A stretch of 64,000 nt of DNA from Bradyrhizobium betae. Lineage in GTDB: Bacteria; Pseudomonadota; Alphaproteobacteria; Rhizobiales; Xanthobacteraceae. The translations under genes and the position numbers were made by a program. The notes under the pieces were generated by a model. It was not told the origin of the DNA, ran no database searches, and was given only the letters and a program-made list of their open reading frames with translations. The stretch is taken from NCBI RefSeq assembly GCF_004123905.1, contig NZ_MZXW01000054.1, positions 236,663 to 300,662 on the forward strand. Reading direction: 5' to 3'. Positions 51,367 to 59,122 of this stretch are shown here, piece by piece; within the stretch, counting starts at the first letter, position 1, and each line of letters starts with the position of its first letter.

Positions 51367-51498
51367 GATCGATGAAATCGATCATCGTGACGACTTCGGC
51401 GGCAGACGTCTTCGGCGGCAAAAACCGGCGAGGCGCGAACTCGAAAACAGGATCGCGCTCGCCGGTTGCCGCGTGCCGTCGATCTCCGCCGGCGCTCG

Positions 51499-51636
51499 TC
51501 AAGCCGCTTTCTTCACTTTGTCTTTCTCAGAAAAGCATTCGAGGATCTGGATCCGCAGCTCTTCCGCGGCTGGGCCCTCGACCTTCCTGAGTTCGTTCCA
51601 GAGCCTGATCACTTCGCGCTGTTTCTCGATGGACAT
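51499..51636 (-). CDS. Small helical protein (45 aa)
   Basis: MSIEKQREVIRLWNELRKVE, then GPAAEELRIQILECFSEKDK and a KVKKAA end. GGAGG six bases before the ATG is a textbook ribosome site, and the codon pattern is coding-like, so this short frame is probably real. Cytosolic; family unknown. Confidence 0.6.
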   Translation of the reverse strand: MSIEKQREVIRLWNELRKVEGPAAEELRIQILECFSEKDKVKKAA

Positions 51637-51784
51637 GAGTCACCTCCAAAGTGGCTCATAAGAACAAAATGAGAACAAGAAGTCCAGCCCCTCGCGCGCG
51701 ATTTCCGGCGCAAATCGTCTTGAACCTTTTGAGCAGCGCACAGACCCATGGGGGCTGGGGATTTCAGCGCCCAGTCAATATCGC

Positions 51785-51834
51785 AGCGCCGCGGTGGACG
51801 AACATACTCCGTCACCGCGGCGCTGTTGCTTTTT
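51785..51834 (+). terminator. Perfect 12-bp stem-loop with T tract
   Basis: AGCGCCGCGGTG (51785-51796) pairs with CACCGCGGCGCT (51813-51824), 16-base loop, then GTTGCTTTTT. No plus-strand gene precedes it. Confidence 0.7.
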
Positions 51835-51903
51835 GGATCTTCAACCTTAAGTTAAAACTACGGCTGACGGCCAGGCGCTGAAATCCCATCGCCGTCAGTT
51901 TGG

Positions 51904-51932
51904 AAAGCCCCGTGCGAGAGCGCGGGGTTTTT
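51904..51932 (+). terminator. Rho-independent terminator, no annotated gene upstream
   Basis: AAAG then CCCCGTGC (51908-51915), loop GAGA, GCGCGGGG (51920-51927; one G-T), TTTTT (51928-51932). Confidence 0.8.
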
Positions 51933-52031
51933 CTTGAGGGAGCGGGCGATGAACCTTTTTCGACGCCGGCGCGTCTCATAATTGAAGCTTCCCCAAGGCT
52001 TCCCCATGAGATGGCTCCCCCCATCAGAAAG

Positions 52032-52056
52032 CCCCGCTTCCCCCAGGCGGGGTTTT
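52032..52056 (+). terminator. Rho-independent terminator, no annotated gene upstream
   Basis: CCCCGC (52032-52037), nine-base loop, GCGGGG (52047-52052), TTTT and shortly after a further CTTTTTGG. Confidence 0.7.
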
Positions 52057-52076
52057 CGCTTTTTGGGGCAGACGTC

Positions 52077-52107
52077 AAAGCCCCGCTCCGATGCCATCGG
52101 AACGGGG
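52077..52107 (-). terminator. Probable HU gene terminator
   Basis: CCCCG-CT-CCGAT / GCC / ATCGG-AA-CGGGG (52081-52107); on the minus strand it continues CTTTGACG. 37 bp after the HU stop. Confidence 0.6.
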
Positions 52108-52143
52108 CTCTGGGCATACTTAGGCGATGCGCGATGGTCTCGG

Positions 52144-52440
52144 TCAGACGGAGTCCTTGGCGACCTTCAGCGGCGAGGCCTTCACAGACTTGCTGGCGGG
52201 CTTGGCCGCAAACTGCATCGGCTCCTTGGTGAAGGGATTGACGCCCATGCGGGCTTCGGTCGCCGGCTTGTTCACGACCGACATCTTCACGAAACCGGGA
52301 ATAACGAACTCGCCGGACTCGTTGAGCTCCTTGTAGCCGACCGTCGCCATGTACTCGATGACCGACTTCACGTCGTTCTTCGAGAGCTGCGTGCCCTCGG
52401 CAATCGCATCGATCAATTGTGTCTTGGTCATCTTCGCCAT
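52144..52440 (-). CDS. hupB: HU-family nucleoid DNA-binding protein
   Basis: 98 aa histone-like DNA-bending protein. MAKMTKTQLIDAIAEGTQLS begins the helical dimer body; FVIPGFVKMSVVNKPATEAR is the arm region and RMGVNPFTKEPMQFAAKPAS is the conserved arm-tip stretch (RxGxNPxT). A Lys/Ser tail (KSVKASPLKVAKDSV) extends it slightly. ATG 52440 fixed by the family N-terminus. HU in alphaproteobacteria is usually a homodimer. Confidence 0.9.
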   Translation of the reverse strand: MAKMTKTQLIDAIAEGTQLSKNDVKSVIEYMATVGYKELNESGEFVIPGFVKMSVVNKPATEARMGVNPFTKEPMQFAAKPASKSVKASPLKVAKDSV

Positions 52441-52785
52441 GTCTGGAATCCCTTTGTGCGAGCGAGCAAATTTCTGCTCAGGACGCGGCTGAACCACGCA
52501 GCGCGCTGCTGATTCATGCCTGTTGTCATGAAGTCACGGGGCTTAGAACCCATCGAGGCCCAAAACACAAGCCGCGGTCAACGCGGGTTCCGCGGTTTTA
52601 TCCCCAGGCGGCGGCGTGGATCGGGCTTGAGTTGGCCGCGGAATTGACGGGTGCGCCCGCCGCCCCCCCTCGCCGATCCCGTCACCTCGTTCATGAAACT
52701 TGTGGCCCGGCGTGCGCTGTTGAGACTTCAGTAACCCAACGCCGCCAAGCTCTGTTCAGTATCGTTGCGTTGGAGTATCCCCACA
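52441..52785. other. Intergenic region upstream of HU
   Basis: 345 bp. Contains the HU promoter on the minus strand; no repeat or RNA recognised. GGAG at 52772-52775 lies 10 bases before the GTG start of the next gene. Confidence 0.35.
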
Positions 52786-53088
52786 GTGCTGGATTTTAAC
52801 GAGCTGCGTGAACTCGCAGCGGATGTTCGCGTGTTCGTCGACCTCGCCGAGGACAAGGCGGAGGCGCTGAAAGCGGTCATCGCGGCCTATGACGTCGTGC
52901 TCGCGATCTTCCCCTCACAACAGGGCATGGGCCTTCACGTCATCAAGGGCAAAGAGGTTTTGGACGGGATTGCGACATCGCGGTCGCACGCGATGGTCAG
53001 CCACACCGCCATCGCGGTCCCGGATCTCGCGCATGCGGAAGCGCTCAAATATTTGACGACCCCGGCCGAACAGCGGATGGCAGCCTAG
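52786..53088 (+). CDS. Hypothetical soluble protein (100 aa)
   Basis: MLDFNELRELAADVRVFVDL (GTG start), then EDKAEALKAVIAAYDVVLAI and GMGLHVIKGKEVLDGIATSR, ending LTTPAEQRMAA. Mixed alpha/beta, cytosolic. Start is uncertain: GTG 52786 has GGAG upstream, TTG 52765 adds seven residues. It converges with the AraC gene and both stops lie in one CTAG (53085-53088). Family unknown. Confidence 0.55.
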   Translation: MLDFNELRELAADVRVFVDLAEDKAEALKAVIAAYDVVLAIFPSQQGMGLHVIKGKEVLDGIATSRSHAMVSHTAIAVPDLAHAEALKYLTTPAEQRMAA

Positions 53089-53876
53089 CGCGAGGCGACG
53101 CTGTTGATATAGGCGGCCGGCGGCTTGCCCAGCGCCTTCCTGAACATCGTGATGAAGGCCGTGACCGATTCATAGCCGAGATCGGCCGAGACCTGCTGCA
53201 CGCTCGCGCCCGCGGCGAGCTCGCGGATGGCGACGATCAGGTGCAATTGCTGGCGCCAGCGTCCGAAGGTCAGGCCGGTCTCCTTCACCACGAGACGCGC
53301 AAGACTGCTTTCGCTGAGCGCGAGATGGCCCGCCCACTCCGCCAGCGTGCGACGGTCCGCGGGATTGTCGGCGAGCGCTGCTGCGATCCGCTTCAGGCGT
53401 GGCTCGTCCGGTAGCGGCAGATGCAACTGCTGCACCGGCATCAGCGGCAGCTCGCCGAGCAGCACACTGATCAGTCGCTCTCGTCTCGCCTCGTCATGCT
53501 GCAGGCCATCGGACAATGCGACGATCAATTCGCGCAGCAGTGGCGAGATCGAGATGGTGCAGCAGCTCTTGGGCAGATCGACCAGCTCCGCCTCGATGTA
53601 GACGAAGTACAGACGCGCATTGGCGGTGGCGCGATTGCTGTGCGCCATGCCGCTCGGGATCCAGACCGCGCAATGCGGCGGCACCATCCACAACCCGCCC
53701 GGAACGCGCGAGGTGACGCCACCGCCGAAGGAGACCACGAGCTGTCCCTTGCGATGGCTGTGATCAGGCACCTCGCCTTTGGAACCGTCGGCATCGACGC
53801 GCACGGCAATGACCGGCGCGGACCGCTCGTCCACGTCCAGGTCGAGCCAAGGATAACGAAGGGGCTGTCTCATCAT
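53085..53876 (-). CDS. AraC-family regulator with cupin sensor
   Basis: 263 aa: N-terminal cupin (DHSHRKGQLVVSFGGGVTSR, VPPHCAVWIPSGMAHSNRAT, with HxH and a late His) and C-terminal double HTH (RRTLAEWAGHLALSESSLAR, SVQQVSADLGYESVTAFITM, FRKALGKPPAAYI). Divergent, 96 bp apart, from the carboxylesterase gene, its probable target. The regulator type often senses small aromatic or ester compounds. Confidence 0.88.
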   Translation of the reverse strand: MMRQPLRYPWLDLDVDERSAPVIAVRVDADGSKGEVPDHSHRKGQLVVSFGGGVTSRVPGGLWMVPPHCAVWIPSGMAHSNRATANARLYFVYIEAELVDLPKSCCTISISPLLRELIVALSDGLQHDEARRERLISVLLGELPLMPVQQLHLPLPDEPRLKRIAAALADNPADRRTLAEWAGHLALSESSLARLVVKETGLTFGRWRQQLHLIVAIRELAAGASVQQVSADLGYESVTAFITMFRKALGKPPAAYINSVASR

Positions 53877-53972
53877 TGACGATTTCTAGCGATCAATTGC
53901 GATTATACGCAAATTCATCCAGCGAGGAAGCCGATAGATCTCGGGTCGCCCCAATCATAAGGAGACGCGACC

Positions 53973-55529
53973 GTGCATGCCGTCATGATCTCGACCACCG
54001 CCGAGCTGGGCCGGCAGGTTCGCACCCGGGACGGTCAGCTGCGTGGCCAGCCGCGCAACGAAAGCGGCGTGCTCGTATTCAAGGGCATCCCCTACGCCGC
54101 ACCGCCGGTCGGCCCGCTGCGCTGGCGCGCGCCACAGCCGCCGGCGTCCTGGCATGGCGTGCGCGATACGCTGGTGTTTGGCGCAGGCAGTCTGTCGTCG
54201 CTGGAAAACGATCCCCGGCCGGGGCCGCGCAGCGAGGACTGCCTCTATCTCAATGTCTGGACCGCCGCGAAAGAGACTAACGAGAAGCGGCCCGTGATGG
54301 TGTGGATTCACGGCGGCGGCTTTCAGTTCGGCTCTTCGGCCAATCCCGCCACCGACGGAAGCTTGCTCGCGGCAAAGGGCGTCGTCGTCGTCAGCTTCAA
54401 CTATCGCCTCGGCATCTTTGGTTTTCTCGCTCATCCCGATCTCGATACGCAGTCGCCTTCAGGCAATTACGGCCTGCAGGATCAACTCGCGGCGCTGCGC
54501 TGGGTCAAAGCCAACATCGCCGCGTTCGGCGGTGACCCCGACAACGTCACGCTGTTTGGTGAGTCCGCCGGCGCCATGGCCGTCGGGATTTTGATGGCCT
54601 CGCCACTCGCACGCGGACTGTTCCACAAGGCCATTGGCGAAAGCGGCGCCTTCTGGGACGGACGGCACGGTTCCTTGCAAAGTTTCGACGAAGCCCGCGC
54701 GCGCGGCCGCGCCTTCACGCGCCGGCAAGGCGATGCGTCGATCGCAGCCTTGCGCGCGATGCCGGCCGAACAGTTGAACGCGAGAGCCCCCTGGAGTTTT
54801 GAGCGCGACCACGTCACGGCGGCGTTCTCACCGAGCATCGATCGCTACGTGATCCCCGACGTGCCCGCACGGCGCTTCCTGCGCGGCGAGCAGATGCAGA
54901 TCCCCTTGCTCGCCGGCTGGAACAGCGCGGAGGAATTCCCGTTCATGTCGCTGTCCCTGCCCGCGCAATCGGCGCAAGCCTTTCGGGCGGCGGCCGAAGA
55001 GATCTTTGGCAAGGCGCGCCTCGCGGAATTTCTAAAACTCTACCCCGCCGACACCGACGCGCAGGCCAAAGCATCTGCCGCTGCGCTGACAGGCGATATG
55101 GTGGTCGGCGAGCAGTGCTGGCAGGCGCTGCGGCTGCACCGAGCAAGCATACGCGCGCCGACTTACGGCTACCACTTCAATTACACCTCGCCCTACACGC
55201 CGATCGCCTCGCACGTCACAGAAATCCCCTTCGTGTTCGGTACGCTGACGCCGCAACGGGTGATCGGCAGCACCACGCCGCCGGCCGACGCCGACCGCGC
55301 GCTGTCGCAGGCGATGATGAGCTATTGGGTGAACTTTGCGATGCGCGGCAATCCCAACGGGCCCGGCCTGCCGGCTTGGCCGGCCTATGACGAGACGGAT
55401 GTCGTGCAGATCCTGGGCAAGACGATCGAGGCCCGCCGCAATCCGCATGCGGCGCGTTTTGGTTTCATCAGCAGCTTCAGGGAGAACGGCGCGCTGCCGA
55501 TGCGCTGGCGCGAGGCGACGACTTCATAA
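53973..55529 (+). CDS. Type B carboxylesterase
   Basis: 518 aa alpha/beta hydrolase. Nucleophile Ser198 in TLFGESAGAMA, acid residue around Glu320 (GWNSAEEFPF) and catalytic His in the SHVTEIPFVFG region. N-terminal FKGIPYAAPPVGPLRWRAPQ and EDCLYLNVWTA are the carboxylesterase-B signatures; MVWIHGGGFQFGSS gives the oxyanion hole. No signal peptide, so cytosolic. Hydrolyses a carboxylic ester or amide; substrate unknown. Regulated probably by the divergent AraC protein. Confidence 0.9.
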   Translation: MHAVMISTTAELGRQVRTRDGQLRGQPRNESGVLVFKGIPYAAPPVGPLRWRAPQPPASWHGVRDTLVFGAGSLSSLENDPRPGPRSEDCLYLNVWTAAKETNEKRPVMVWIHGGGFQFGSSANPATDGSLLAAKGVVVVSFNYRLGIFGFLAHPDLDTQSPSGNYGLQDQLAALRWVKANIAAFGGDPDNVTLFGESAGAMAVGILMASPLARGLFHKAIGESGAFWDGRHGSLQSFDEARARGRAFTRRQGDASIAALRAMPAEQLNARAPWSFERDHVTAAFSPSIDRYVIPDVPARRFLRGEQMQIPLLAGWNSAEEFPFMSLSLPAQSAQAFRAAAEEIFGKARLAEFLKLYPADTDAQAKASAAALTGDMVVGEQCWQALRLHRASIRAPTYGYHFNYTSPYTPIASHVTEIPFVFGTLTPQRVIGSTTPPADADRALSQAMMSYWVNFAMRGNPNGPGLPAWPAYDETDVVQILGKTIEARRNPHAARFGFISSFRENGALPMRWREATTS

Positions 55530-55570
55530 GCGCGGCGCCGCGGTTTCATCGCGGGAGGCGCCAGGTCGCT

Positions 55571-55735
55571 TCAATGCCCCCACAAGGCGACCGCAAAACC
55601 GAGCACGATGAAGCCGAGGCCGATGATGACGGTCGCGATTTCGGCGGCGTTCTCCACGCCGAACAATTTGACGATGAAGGTCCCGACCGCGCTCAGGACC
55701 ATCTCGAAGAACATGCCGAGCAAGGCATCGAGCAT
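55571..55735 (-). CDS. Small two-span membrane protein (54 aa)
   Basis: MLDALLGMFFEMVLSAVGTF, then VKLFGVENAAEIATVIIGLG and a second hydrophobic end (FIVLGFAVALWGH). Seven bases after the stop of the next upstream gene (55743), so they form an operon. Function unknown. Confidence 0.6.
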   Translation of the reverse strand: MLDALLGMFFEMVLSAVGTFIVKLFGVENAAEIATVIIGLGFIVLGFAVALWGH

Positions 55736-55742
55736 GGCCTGA

Positions 55743-55949
55743 TCACCCTGCCTTGCCGTGGTTGATGTCATGCACCACATCGCCAATGGTGCTTCCCACG
55801 ACCATCGCGGCGACGACAGGCCAGCCGGCGGACACCAGGAGGATGGCGCCATAGCGCATTCCCTCGCCCGGGTGCTTATAGCTATCGAGGCCGGCGAGGA
55901 CGAGCACTGCGACCAGACCGCCGACCAGATATCGTTTGAACCATGTCAC
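55743..55949 (-). CDS. Small membrane protein (68 aa)
   Basis: MTWFKRYLVGGLVAVLVLAG helix, then DSYKHPGEGMRYGAILLVSA and a second helix (WPVVAAMVVGSTIGDVV) and DINHGKAG. I take GTG 55949 as start because AAGGG lies nine bases upstream and the residues fit a signal-anchor; a longer frame from GTG 55994 (83 aa) is possible. Linked with the 54-residue gene. Confidence 0.55.
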   Translation of the reverse strand: MTWFKRYLVGGLVAVLVLAGLDSYKHPGEGMRYGAILLVSAGWPVVAAMVVGSTIGDVVHDINHGKAG

Positions 55950-56106
55950 GGCGAATTGCCCTTGTTTCCAGGCATTCGTCGCCTCGGGCTTCACCCTGGT
56001 TCACCAGGCCGGAGATCCCCACCCCTTGGGATATTCCCGACGATCACGCATGCGCCGCCCGCACCTTGCGGTGACGATAGCATGCGCTGCCGGCGCTATC
56101 GCAAAC

Positions 56107-56412
56107 CTAGACGGTCTCGATGGAACGTGCCGTCGCCATAGTCGAGACCAGGGGACGCTTCTCGACGCGCGAGGGCGTCGGCCGTCGCCGGGGGACGAAC
56201 AGGCTCGCGACAAGGATGGGGTCGGTATCGCCAAGCGCCACCCGCTCCTGAGCGAGGCCGCTCATGACCGTCCGCATCTTGAGAACCTCTCCCGCCACGA
56301 AGGTGCAGTCCTCGTCCCGGTTGATCTGCTCATGCATGATGGCCTCGGCCTCACGCATGCTGACACGCAACGCTCTGATCACACGCCGAATTTCACTGAT
56401 GCGGTTGTCCAT
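56107..56412 (-). CDS. Hypothetical cytosolic protein (101 aa)
   Basis: MDNRISEIRRVIRALRVSMR and EAEAIMHEQINRDEDCTFVA form a helix pair; a Pro/Arg-rich tail (VPRRRPTPSRVEKRP) follows. AAGGAG six bases before the ATG supports the start. No domain recognised; a DNA-binding-like tail is possible. Confidence 0.55.
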   Translation of the reverse strand: MDNRISEIRRVIRALRVSMREAEAIMHEQINRDEDCTFVAGEVLKMRTVMSGLAQERVALGDTDPILVASLFVPRRRPTPSRVEKRPLVSTMATARSIETV

Positions 56413-56503
56413 GGCTCACTCCTTGCTGGACGGCCAGCATAAGAACAAATCATGAACATAAAGTCAAGCCCTCAAAGTCAGGGCTCGCAAGCACAGACTG
56501 CGG

Positions 56504-56764
56504 CTACCGTCCCTCTCGCACGTCCCTGGTCGCGAAGTGGCATCCGAATGCCACCAGGACCAGCGTAAAGGTCGAGCCGAGCAGAATGCGCAGAGCCAAT
56601 TCCGTCTGCTCGCTAACATAGCGGACGTCGTGCCGGTGGCTGTAACGGACAGGATGTGCGGCATCAGGCAGCTCGGGAGAGCTTGTCAGAAGCACAAGCC
56701 ACGCGACGGTCCCGCAAAGCGCCAAAACCCTCGCAATCTTTCCGAGCCTTTGAAGCCAGCGCAT
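56504..56764 (-). CDS. Hypothetical two-span membrane protein (86 aa)
   Basis: MRWLQRLGKIARVLALCGTV starts helix 1 (through AWLVLLTSS), a polar loop with HPVRYSHRHDVRYVSEQTEL, then helix 2 (LRILLGSTFTLVLVAFGCHF) and ATRDVREGR. Lies 18 bp after the next upstream gene (56783), same strand. Family unknown. Confidence 0.55.
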   Translation of the reverse strand: MRWLQRLGKIARVLALCGTVAWLVLLTSSPELPDAAHPVRYSHRHDVRYVSEQTELALRILLGSTFTLVLVAFGCHFATRDVREGR

Positions 56765-56782
56765 CGTGCCACCGAAGGTGCT

Positions 56783-57046
56783 TCAGCAAGTCTTCGGGGT
56801 CATCAGCGGCTTGAGAGCACTGAGAATGGCTAGGGCACCCAGACCGTAGGCGAGTGCATTCACGGCCCATGCAAGAGCGACGCCCATGAAGGCGGAGCCA
56901 CCGACCGCTCCCCAGAACAAATACGCTGCGCTGATGCCAGGCCACTCCAGCGAGAGATAAGCGAAGTCGGTGAGCGGTTCGATGACGAGGAGCGTCGCCG
57001 AGATGAGCGCCCCGATTGCCAATGCGATGATGAGGTTTGTCTTCAT
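56783..57046 (-). CDS. Hypothetical multi-span membrane protein (87 aa)
   Basis: MKTNLIIALAIGALISATLL is helix 1, ISAAYLFWGAVGGSAFMGVA and LAWAVNALAYGLGALAIL are helices 2 and 3; ends KPLMTPKTC. Probably co-transcribed with the gene at 56504. No family recognised. Confidence 0.55.
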   Translation of the reverse strand: MKTNLIIALAIGALISATLLVIEPLTDFAYLSLEWPGISAAYLFWGAVGGSAFMGVALAWAVNALAYGLGALAILSALKPLMTPKTC

Positions 57047-57152
57047 GCCGTTTAGTCGTGTCGCCTCTGCCAGGGTTCAACGACCCAGAGGGCTACGATG
57101 ACACCATCACGGCAATTCCGACGAAAAAGCCGCCCGTCAGGGCGGCCTTCGA

Positions 57153-57341
57153 TCAGTAGTTGTCACACTTGCCAGGATTGGCCGTGCACCAGCGGCTCAC
57201 TTCACCGCCGCTCCAGCCTCTCGCCTTGTTGACCGACACGCATTCGTCATAGGTGCAGGTCTTCTTGGCCTGGGACTTCTTTTGTTGAGCTAGGGCCGGC
57301 CCGGCCCCAAGGGCAATCGCAATCACGAGTAAGTATTTCAT
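57153..57341 (-). CDS. Small secreted Cys-rich protein (62 aa)
   Basis: MKYLLVIAIALGAGPALAQQ is a clean signal peptide. The mature 40-odd residues hold four Cys (KKTCTYDECVSVNKARGW; SRWCTANPGKCDNY), likely two disulfides. ATG 57341 is chosen, four bases after GGAGG, over the preceding TTG. Periplasmic; resembles the short Cys-loop proteins common in Bradyrhizobium. Confidence 0.65.
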   Translation of the reverse strand: MKYLLVIAIALGAGPALAQQKKSQAKKTCTYDECVSVNKARGWSGGEVSRWCTANPGKCDNY

Positions 57342-57470
57342 CAAGCCTCCAATTCCAAACGGCTTTAGTTTAACAGCGACATCGATCTCGGCGATAGGCC
57401 CATACCGGCATGCGTTCTGCGAATCTTCTTCGCAGCGGTGCGGCCTTTTGAACTATTTGATTGCGCGGTG

Positions 57471-57498
57471 CAGTCCACCACTGTCACTGCAATTACCG
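57471..57498. repeat. REP-like motif, copy a (3' of the LuxR gene)
   Basis: CAGTCCACCACTGTCACTGC then AATTACCG. It matches the copy at 58890-58918 on the other side of the LuxR-type gene with only three differences and one extra base. Confidence 0.7.
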
Positions 57499-57544
57499 TG
57501 CCTCACGCCTGTCACAGAGCGGCAGCACCAGGTTTCGTTCTCGG

Positions 57545-58708
57545 TTACCCGGGAAACGACCCGGCATCTGCGGCAACAAGCTTGATCAAGTCGGCCTGAC
57601 GGCGCACGCCGGTCTTTCCAAAGATACTCTGGAGATGAGTTTTCACGGTGGCCTCGCTGAGGCCGAGCGCCGCTGCGATCTTGGATACTCCGCTTACTTT
57701 CAGCACCGCATCAAGCACCCGCACTTCGCTCGGCGTGAGTTGGAATTGTCGCGCCGCCACTTCGATCGGATAAGGCGCCCCCATTGATACCTTTCGGACG
57801 AAGACGGCAGCGACCGCGGAGTGTAGACCCCCCGCTTGACGGCGCGCCCCCGACGTCAGCGGCAGGATATCAGCGACCCAATTCTGGCCAAGCTTGCTGG
57901 ACAGCGGAATGGCAACACCATTCGCGCCGACAGCGCCATCGCCGCCGCTCGCGGCGGCGATAACATTGCGCAATACCTGCGCCGCGTGCGGGTCCACAGC
58001 GATCAAATTATTGTTGACGGCTCGTAAGATCGTCGCATCATCGAGCAGCGCGTGCGCGGCCATGTTGGAGAATGCAATACGACAATGATCGTCCAACAGG
58101 AAAACGCTGGCGCCGAGCGCGTTGAGCGCATCTGACAGACTTCCGGCCTTTTGCTTTTGAAGGTCGATGACATTGCCGATCAACACCGCGCGGCGCACGT
58201 GAGGAACCAGCAGACGCATGCGCTGCCGCATATCGTCGTCGGCCAGCCCTTGGCGCTCGCTTCGGAAGACTCCGAACTGAGCGAAGCTCGTTGCGGACTT
58301 GTCGAGCGTGGTAGCCAAATGATCGGCCCACCCGTTCGGCTTGACCCACTCCTTATAGAAAGTCGTCTCGACAAACTCACTATAAGGCAAAACGTTGGTC
58401 GTGTTGTAGATCTCCTCAACCTTGAAAAAAAATTGAGCCGTCAAACTCGGATCGAAACGGATATACTTGTTGAAATACGCGTCCACGCTGGACGGTTCAA
58501 CATTGTAGACGTAGTGACTTTCACCCTGAACGGTGATGTCCTTCCAGTAAATTCCAGCCGCAGCTCCGCCGATGAATTGCGTCGCCTGCTCGAGAACTCC
58601 CACCCACATGCTGGAGTCGAGTGCTGCGTCGTAGATATCGCCGATCAGCTGCGACAAAAATTCCGGATCGACCATTCCCAACACCGCTCGTTCGAATGAC
58701 CACGACAT
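57545..58708 (-). CDS. LuxR-family transcriptional regulator with N-terminal sensor region
   Basis: 387 aa. The C-terminal LuxR HTH spans about residues 325-380 (FQLTPSEVRVLDAVLKVSGV, then SKIAAALGLSEATVKTHLQS). The N-terminal 310 residues hold a PAS/GAF-like sensor (LEQATQFIGGAAAGIYWKDI; ALGASVFLLDDHCRIAFSNM). No receiver Asp pocket or autoinducer-domain signature is seen, so the signal is unknown. It lies between two same-orientation REP-like motifs and is divergent from the adhesin genes, which it could control. Confidence 0.85.
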   Translation of the reverse strand: MSWSFERAVLGMVDPEFLSQLIGDIYDAALDSSMWVGVLEQATQFIGGAAAGIYWKDITVQGESHYVYNVEPSSVDAYFNKYIRFDPSLTAQFFFKVEEIYNTTNVLPYSEFVETTFYKEWVKPNGWADHLATTLDKSATSFAQFGVFRSERQGLADDDMRQRMRLLVPHVRRAVLIGNVIDLQKQKAGSLSDALNALGASVFLLDDHCRIAFSNMAAHALLDDATILRAVNNNLIAVDPHAAQVLRNVIAAASGGDGAVGANGVAIPLSSKLGQNWVADILPLTSGARRQAGGLHSAVAAVFVRKVSMGAPYPIEVAARQFQLTPSEVRVLDAVLKVSGVSKIAAALGLSEATVKTHLQSIFGKTGVRRQADLIKLVAADAGSFPG

Positions 58709-59122
58709 TGACGCAACTCGGCAATCGCATCACTGCCTGCATGGCGCGAGTTGACTGCCTCCCACGTAGGTCGAGCGTTGTACAGGCGTAGAATATCGCC
58801 AACCAGCGTAGATTTTGTGCGCCAGTATCGTGGCAACCTGCTTGACGGCATAGCGAACAGGCGGGGTGAGGCTCAGGCCCGCGTTGCGGCAGTCCAGCAC
58901 TGTCACCGCAACTAACCGCGCCGGGATGCAATCTGGCAACAGGCCAAAGAAAAGCGGTCGCTAAAGACCGGTATCGCTTCGACTTCAACCGAACGGTTGA
59001 TGTGCGGCGCGTCATCTCCCTCCACCGTCGCGGAGCGTTGGACGAACGCGGGCAAGAAGATGTCATTCGTCCGACGCGTTTGGTCAAGCCGATCGGTCGA
59101 CATCTTGGAGCTGAGAGCACAA
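58709..59122. other. Divergent intergenic region between LuxR-type gene and adhesin, with REP-like copy b
   Basis: 414 bp with no supportable gene. REP-like copy b lies at 58890-58918 (CAGTCCAGCACTGTCACCGC then AACTAACCG). The rest has no clear promoter; minor frames on both strands lack protein character. Confidence 0.45.
58890..58918. repeat. REP-like motif, copy b (5' of the LuxR gene)
   Basis: Same orientation as copy a; core CACTGTCACCGCAA is the complement of TTGCGGTGACAGTG, which recurs near 63821. Together with copy a it brackets the LuxR-type gene. Confidence 0.7.

Larger units (their letters stand above)
50932..51498. other. Gene-poor stretch carrying two copies of a dispersed hairpin repeat
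   Basis: 567 bp with no convincing gene; it holds repeat copies B and C, listed separately, and AT-rich sequence near 51181-51210 with a TTTGTATGCAAA-like dyad (51191-51202). The dyad is a possible binding site. Confidence 0.5.
51637..52143. ncRNA. Stem-loop-rich interval, probable small-RNA locus
   Basis: 507 bp with no coding gene but three plus-strand hairpins followed by T tracts, plus a hairpin that suits HU on the minus strand. A perfect 14-bp inverted pair, GGGATTTCAGCGCC (51758-51771) and GGCGCTGAAATCCC (51874-51887), brackets the first. Several short plus-strand transcripts ending at successive terminators would explain this; no RNA family recognised. Confidence 0.4.

Noticed and set aside
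52419..52799. Plus-strand 126-codon frame upstream of the 100-residue gene
   Set aside because: It overlaps the HU start region antisense and has no domain or ribosome site.
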